Made by a program: the position numbers and the translations under genes. A DNA stretch of 64,000 bases, from contig NW_003314289.1 of assembly GCF_000143415.4 (NCBI RefSeq), positions 1,544,820 through 1,608,819 on the forward strand, given 5' to 3'. This document shows, piece after piece, positions 58,963 to 64,000 of the stretch (its first letter is position 1; each line of letters starts with the position of its first letter). Source of the stretch: Selaginella moellendorffii. Its lineage: Eukaryota > Streptophyta > Lycopodiopsida > Selaginellales > Selaginellaceae. The notes beneath the pieces are model-generated. The model worked only from the letters and a program-made list of their open reading frames with translations. It ran no database searches and was not told where the DNA came from.

Positions 58963-59467
58963 TGTATCCTTTTCAGGGCCTTTTTTCATTGAGAGCTTTT
59001 TATGGCCGTCCAGCTGGACGGCTGGATTCAGCCACATTTGAAATTTTCCTAATGCACGGAATATGCCGGAATAGTCTTATGGCCATGGGCTGATCGCCAT
59101 GTATGCCCATGAAACACACACCACTAGGTTATTTTCTCTCGCCGGAGCCCCTGTTCTTCGTAGTCCCTGCTTCTCTCCCCGCTCTCCGTGTCTAGGGCGC
59201 CGATCTGATGCCGCGGCGGCGCTCCCGGTGATCTCCGTTTCAATTTGAGCACTCTTTCTCTCACATTTGCTCGCCGCGCCGCGATTTTCCTTGCTTCCGG
59301 GATGCAGATCGGGCGGCGCAGCTTGTGCTTGACCGCTGGGTGCCGAAAAACGCAAGATTTGGGGTTGGAATCTTGGTAGGAGGCATTGCCGATCCAGGGT
59401 TTGCTGCCGCGAGCCAACAGGGTTTCCAGGGAAGGAAGCTTTTCTCCGCGGGCGAGGTATTCTGGAG
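58963..59467 (+). other. Promoter and leader of the Alfin-like gene
   Basis: GC-rich from about 59140. No open frame here has recognisable features; minus-strand open stretches (59077-59526) overlap the leader and first exon and are treated as chance. Confidence 0.4.
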
Positions 59468-60596
59468 ATGGAAGGAGGCGCCGTGGCCAATCCCCGCACA
59501 GTAGAAGAAGTCTTCAAGGATTTCAAGGGGCGGCGAGCCGGGATGCTTAAGGCGCTCTCTGGAGGTAAGCTAAGCTCTCTCTATTTTTTTTTCTTTCTTT
59601 GCGCCTCTTGCTAATCTTACCACTTGCGATTGTATGTAGATGTGGAAGAGTTCTACCGACAATGTGATCCAGGTTTGTACTCTTTCTTATCCTTTAGTCT
59701 AGTGTGGTGCTACTACATGTATATATAATGGTCGGGTCTTTTGTTTAAGTGTGATATTGACTTTGGTGTATGGTGTCACTTTTTCTCTTATTGACTCCAG
59801 AGAAGGAAAATTTGTGCCTTTATGGTCTCCCCGACGAGACTTGGGAGGTGAATCTTCCAGCCGAGGAAGTGCCGCCGGAGCTCCCTGAGCCAGCGCTCGG
59901 TATCAATTTCGCGAGAGATGGCATGCTCCGAAAGGACTGGCTTTCGCTTGTGGCGGTACACAGCGATGCTTGGCTCTACGCAGTCGCGTTTTATCACGGT
60001 GCCCGCCTCGACAAGAGTGAAAGGTTAGTGCTTTTGTTTATCTTCCAAGTTTTGTCCGACAGTTTGATTAGTATTCTTCTTGTTGGTACTCGCTGTTCCT
60101 TTTTTCTTGTCAACGATTGTGGTAGATCTGAGATTTTGTCTTTTTTCCATTTGATGCAGGAAACGACTGTTTGGGATGATGAATGAGCTACCAACGGTTT
60201 TCGATACTGTCACTGGAAGGAAACCTGTGAAAGAGAAATCCAGCGTGAACAACAGCGGAAGCAAGAGCAAGACCTCTGTTGTCAAGGTGGGTCTTCGATC
60301 TTTCTCCTTTCTCTGTTTTTACTAACAGCTACTACCAGAACGAAGGCGGTGTAAAGTCGTCCAAGGCACCCCCCAAGGAGGAGGACGAAGCCTTTGACGA
60401 CGAAGACGAAGAGCACGGTGACACACAGTGTGGAACTTGCGGGGGGAATTACACGTCCGACGAGTTTTGGATAGGCTGCGATGTCTGCGAGAAGTGGTTT
60501 CACGGCAAGTGCGTCAAGATCACACCGGCCAGGGCGGAGCACATCAAAAAGTACAAATGTCCATCGTGTAGCAACAATAAGAGAGCTCGGGGATAG
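59468..60596 (+). CDS. Alfin-like PHD-finger protein
   Basis: Five exons (59468-59564, 59640-59672, 59801-60023, 60160-60286, 60339-60596) give 245 residues, the usual Alfin-like length. Exon 2 is only 33 nt. The N-terminal Alfin domain starts [20 protein letters not shown] and runs through [20 protein letters not shown] and the [16 protein letters not shown] block. A Ser/Lys and acidic linker ([14 protein letters not shown]) precedes a C-terminal PHD finger: [20 protein letters not shown] and [20 protein letters not shown], then CPSC. In Arabidopsis these nuclear proteins read H3K4me3 and associate with PRC1 components. Aromatic-cage residues (Tyr, Trp) are present. Confidence 0.97.
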
Positions 60597-61281
60597 CCGC
60601 CAAAGGGAGAAGCTCGACGTAGCGTTATCCTTGGGAGCTCGTTTAGTTGGTCGGGGTGGGCATCAGTCATCACTTTGAAGGGCCGGTTCTGGACATCGTC
60701 TGTACTATTTATTTTCCTTCCTCCTCTTCCTTCATCGTAGTACCTTTTGCTTTCTTCCTTAGTTGAGCGCCCTGTAGTCGAGCTAGAATTTTCTCTAGCA
60801 GTGGTTCTGACCGATTTTCGTTTGTGTTCAGCTAGTGACAATCATGCATAGCGAAAAGGCCTTCACTATGCAAACCGGGCAATCTGGGTTGTCACCAATT
60901 GACATGAGCATGTTGTATACTACAAAGTGCTCAATACCAGGTTCATTTTATATTTATTTTCTTTCTCGTTCGTCCTCTTCTTCAGTATAATGTCGTGCGT
61001 GATGTCTTCCTTGTTTCAGCTGGTTTTAGTGGAATGGAAGTTTTCTCACTTGAGTTTTGCTCTCCGGTTTGGGTTCGCCTTTAAGAATGGTTTGTAGTGT
61101 GGGTCATTAATCCTCTCCGTGCTCTCTTTTAGGACTTCCCTGTAGCTCTGCTGCTGCTGTGTTTGCCTTCCAAGACGAGGGGGAGAGAAAAAAAAAAGTG
61201 TGAGGAAAGACTGCGTCTTGCGTTGTTTGCGTAACTTTGTTCTGCAGTTAAGCTAAGGACGAAGAAAATACAGTGGTTCGG
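60597..61281. other. Convergent 3' regions, no gene seen
   Basis: 3' flanks of the Alfin-like gene (plus) and the reductase-like gene (minus). T-rich with no coding support. Confidence 0.5.
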
Positions 61282-62283
61282 TTAAAGAACGTTGGGAATA
61301 AGAGCCTTCCGAGTCTTTGGAAAGCCTTCCAACTTCTGAACATACCAGTCCCGGGTGGAGAAGCTCCTTGCAGTGAGGTAGAGCATGACGAACACCGCAC
61401 AGGCAAGAGACATTGTTGTTTGGCTGATCATTGAAATCCCAATGAAGGTGCCTATTTCGAACAGGTACTGCGGGCATGCCACCTTGTCGAACAATCCTCC
61501 GTGTGGAACAATGTACTTCTTGGTGGTGATGCTGTCCCGTCGGGCCGTCGCAGCAAGCCCCTCGGCCGAGTTTCGTATCCGGGCAAGTATGCAGTGGTGG
61601 TAGAAGTTTCCAACTATTCCCACCATGAACACTACAACTCCTAACCACATTGTGTTGTACGTAGGCTGGTAGCACATCGCCTCGGCAATCTCTTGGGCGT
61701 AAAAGAGATTGAGTGACAGTAGCGCGAAAGTCAGCGACACTAACATGCTCGTCACTCCGCATATTGTTCCGGTATACTCATGAAGAAAATTCACCTAGCA
61801 GTTGCAAGTAAGTTAGCTTTGCTTCAATGGAGTTTGTTTTTCTCTCTTTACTATGTGAGCTGCAATGCAAATAGGTACCTCGAGGACTCGTTTGACGAAA
61901 TGCAAAGTCATGGCTGCCGAGACGAGTACTATGCGCAAACTGGCACTGTTGTGGAGGCGGAGATCGTATGCCCAAGTGGAGAGTCGCATCGCCTCCATGA
62001 ACGTCGGTGCGTCAAAGTACTCGAGTTTGTGGAGCAAGAAAGCCGAGCAGAGCAACGCCGCAGGGAGGTAGAACATGAGCATTCCAATCTTGCTGGGCAA
62101 CTGGAGGATCTTCTGCTGGCGACCGGCAAACTTGGAGTAAGGCAGTGCCGCGCCACGAAACTCCTGGAGCGAGAGGAGGACGCCGCCGACGAAGAGCAGC
62201 ATCTCCGATCCCCATACGTACCTGGAACCCGAGCCCGTGAAGAAGAGGTACGAGGAATCCGGGCGGCTATCGCCGAAGAACAT
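61282..62283 (-). CDS. Steroid 5-alpha-reductase-like membrane enzyme
   Basis: Two exons (62283-61879 and 61794-61282, 84-nt intron) give 305 residues with several hydrophobic helices. It belongs to the 3-oxo-5-alpha-steroid 4-dehydrogenase C-terminal family and most resembles the Arabidopsis At5g16010-type branch rather than DET2 itself. Visible signatures: LHFVKRVLEVNFLHEYTG across the splice junction, KKYIVPHGGLFDKVACPQYL, and the C-terminal WYVQKLEGFPKTRKALIP. Family members use NADPH to reduce an enone double bond in the ER membrane. The substrate of this branch is not settled. An in-frame TGA four codons upstream fixes the start at 62283. A separate short upstream frame precedes it. Confidence 0.93.
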
Positions 62284-62628
62284 CTCAATCTCTCACTGGG
62301 CTTCAGTTTCTTCCAGGAAATCGAGCATCACGGTCTCGTCGTCCAGTTCTTCGCGTCTTTCATCTCTTCTCGGGGCGGTGGTGGTAGAATTGCTCTTCCT
62401 CTTCGCTGGACAGAAGTTGCTAAACCGGATAATTCGGTGTCAAAGGGACACACGGTGCATCGCTTGATCCGACGGTGGAGGTTGAGTCCCTCAAAACGGT
62501 AACTTGAAGGGCTGGAGATCTGTTTGTGAATATACTGGAATAATAATATTTAGGGTTCTTGCAAGGTCTTAGGGTTCTTTTTTGTTTGGCTCTGTTGGTC
62601 GAATCGATCGATCGATCGATCGATTTCC
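62284..62628. promoter_or_regulatory. Shared head-to-head promoter region
   Basis: 345 bp between the start codons of the reductase-like gene (minus) and SEM1 (plus). It includes a GATC tetranucleotide repeat just before the SEM1 ATG (about 62603-62624). A bidirectional promoter is likely by position; no TATA box is obvious. Confidence 0.5.
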
Positions 62629-62972
62629 ATGGCAACCACGGCCACGCAAGACGGCGCCGCGGCGACGGAGGAGGTGAAGCTCGATCTCTTTGAGGACGAC
62701 GACGAATTCGAGGAGTTTGAGAACGGAGGTAAGCACGATCGCAATGCTAGGGCTACAGTCGCTGGAGCTGGATTCTTCCCCTTCTTTGATCTCCAGAATG
62801 GGACGACAAGGAGGAGGAGGACGCGCTCCAGCCGTGGGAGGACGATTGGGACGACGACGACGTCAATGACGATTTCTCGCAGCAGCTTAGAGCGGAGCTA
62901 GAGAAGAACGAGTCCCAGGCACCGAGCGACGATATTTCGCAGCAGAAGAACACCAATACTTCGAGCTCCTAG
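62629..62972 (+). CDS. SEM1: SEM1/DSS1, 26S proteasome lid subunit
   Basis: Two exons (62629-62728 and 62797-62972, 68-nt intron) give 91 residues. The protein has the two acidic boxes of DSS1/SEM1: LDLFEDDDEFEEFENGEW, then PWEDDWDDDDVNDDFSQQLR. The helix AELEKNE follows. DSS1 is a proteasome lid component and also partners BRCA2 and the TREX-2 complex. The C-terminal tail after the helix (SQAPSDDISQQKNTNTSSS) is longer than in animals. The stop codon is at 62970-62972. Confidence 0.94.
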
Positions 62973-64000
62973 GTAGTGGTAATCATTCTTTCGTCCTCTA
63001 TTCTTTTTTGTCTAAGAAGTCCTTGTCTTGGTGACAGATTGACTAGCCGATCTTAAAGCTCTTTGTCCTTTCCTGGTGGAATCAACCGAGCTCGATTTTT
63101 TTTTTCTTCGTGTTCTTACTGGCATCACATGTCAATGCTCCTTTCCTGCCATTGGGATTGCTGACTCTTTCCTCTATTTTTTTTGGTTTTCGCGTCATAA
63201 CGGGTGTGTTTCCACTGTTGTAGTTCTAAGTGTGCACACAGGGACGCCAAGTAAGTTTGCGTTGTTTATTTGGATTTGAATGGTCATAACGAGTGTGTTT
63301 TCACTGTTGTAGTTTTTCCAAGTGTGGACACAGCCAAGTAAGTTTGCTTTGTTCTGTAGTAGTTCTTCTAAGTTTGGACACAAGGAGGCTCTCCATCACA
63401 ACCAAGTAAGTTCGCTTTGTTTATTTTGGATTTGAATTGTCATGGTTGCGTGGCTCTCGGGCACAGTAGCGTGCGTTCTTGTGTACAGTGATTGTTTTTC
63501 TCTTAGAGCTTTTAGCTTTAGATTGTCTTCCCCCGAGTACTTGGTTCTGATTCCTTTGTTCAAATGCTTGCAGGTTCTTGGTGGAGGAGCTGGGGAACCA
63601 TCTATGTCTAGCCAGGTAATATGTTCGTATTCTATTACGTAGAGAAGAGGTCTTATTACTTAGCAAAGTCTTCCTGTTCTGTCCTCTTCTCCGCTTCTCC
63701 GTCAACTCTTGCTCTCTTTCGCCCGCTATCCTACGTGCACATTGATGTGAGCTACGGACTGGTTCCAGGAAATCTATTCCCGTTTTGTTAGATATTTCAA
63801 ACTTTGTCACAGGATTGGCATTAGTAAGCCCCTGAAATTGAGCCTGCGAGCCCCTTCAAATTTCTGAATGGCTTTGTTTGTCCGCTTGTGGTGCGGTAGT
63901 ACTCCTGTGATATTTCAGACAGCGAATTGATGGCTTACCATCAGCATAGCTTCAAGTAGTAAAGCTTTCCCTTGTTGAAACTTCCGTGCCGTATGACCGG
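62973..64000 (+). other. SEM1 3' flank with repeated exon-like modules
   Basis: No coding region is recognised. At 63197-63420 a roughly 85-bp unit is repeated (cataacgrgtgtgtttycactg, then ccaagtaagttygc). Each unit places a TGTAG acceptor-like end, 25-46 bases, and CCAA followed by GTAAGT. A further acceptor/donor-bounded 42-base segment lies at 63574-63615. These could be non-coding exons of a longer SEM1 transcript or of a gene beyond the window. Confidence 0.45.

Noticed and set aside
59077-59526. 149-codon minus-strand frame before the Alfin-like gene
   Set aside because: It overlaps the GC-rich leader and first exon of the Alfin-like gene and shows only low-complexity Arg/Pro content.
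61780-62502. 240-codon plus-strand open frame
   Set aside because: It is antisense to the reductase-like exon 1, which has clear family motifs on the minus strand. The plus frame has no recognisable content.

Overview
This is a nuclear window from a land plant with a compact genome. The lycophyte Selaginella (S. moellendorffii type) fits best. Introns are mostly 47-85 nt and genes are often separated by less than 150 bp. Two long intronless PPR genes are present, together with plant-only families (Alfin-like PHD, SPX-MFS, plastid AGPase, DEG1). The species is inferred from gene style and was not tested by a search.

Bases 1 to about 24,700 are retrotransposon wreckage. They hold Ty3/gypsy integrase, gag, protease and reverse-transcriptase relics in both orientations, and one complete but decayed LTR element (6670-12628) with a perfect 5-bp target duplication. 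At least four further LTR copies of the same family follow (17949-21568). A copia-type zinc-knuckle relic and a tRNA-Arg pseudogene come after them. Differences between copies are mostly C-to-T and G-to-A, as expected from decay of methylated DNA.

Bases 24,700-64,000 are gene-dense. In order: tRNA-Arg(CCT); a tight minus-strand trio (PPR gene, WASH-complex subunit SWIP/WASHC4, AASDH/AAE19-like adenylating enzyme with a beta-propeller); histone H3; a second tRNA-Arg(CCT); the AGPase large subunit; a divergent SPX-MFS phosphate transporter with two P1BS sites near its TATA box; tRNA-Gly(GCC); a helical-bundle pseudokinase resembling MLKL; a Ser-rich tandem-repeat protein; a small secreted Cys protein; a second PPR gene built of uniform 31-residue motifs; a Lys/Glu-rich gene with an in-frame stop; a bHLH factor; tRNA-Thr(CGT); plastid protease DEG1; tRNA-Glu(CTC); an Alfin-like PHD protein; a steroid-5-alpha-reductase-like membrane enzyme; and SEM1/DSS1.

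Most genes are housekeeping and unrelated to each other. The main leads are the MLKL-like pseudokinase, the tRNA-Arg cassette copied three times, the P1BS-controlled transporter, the uniform PPR array with a readable RNA code, and repeated exon-like modules downstream of SEM1.
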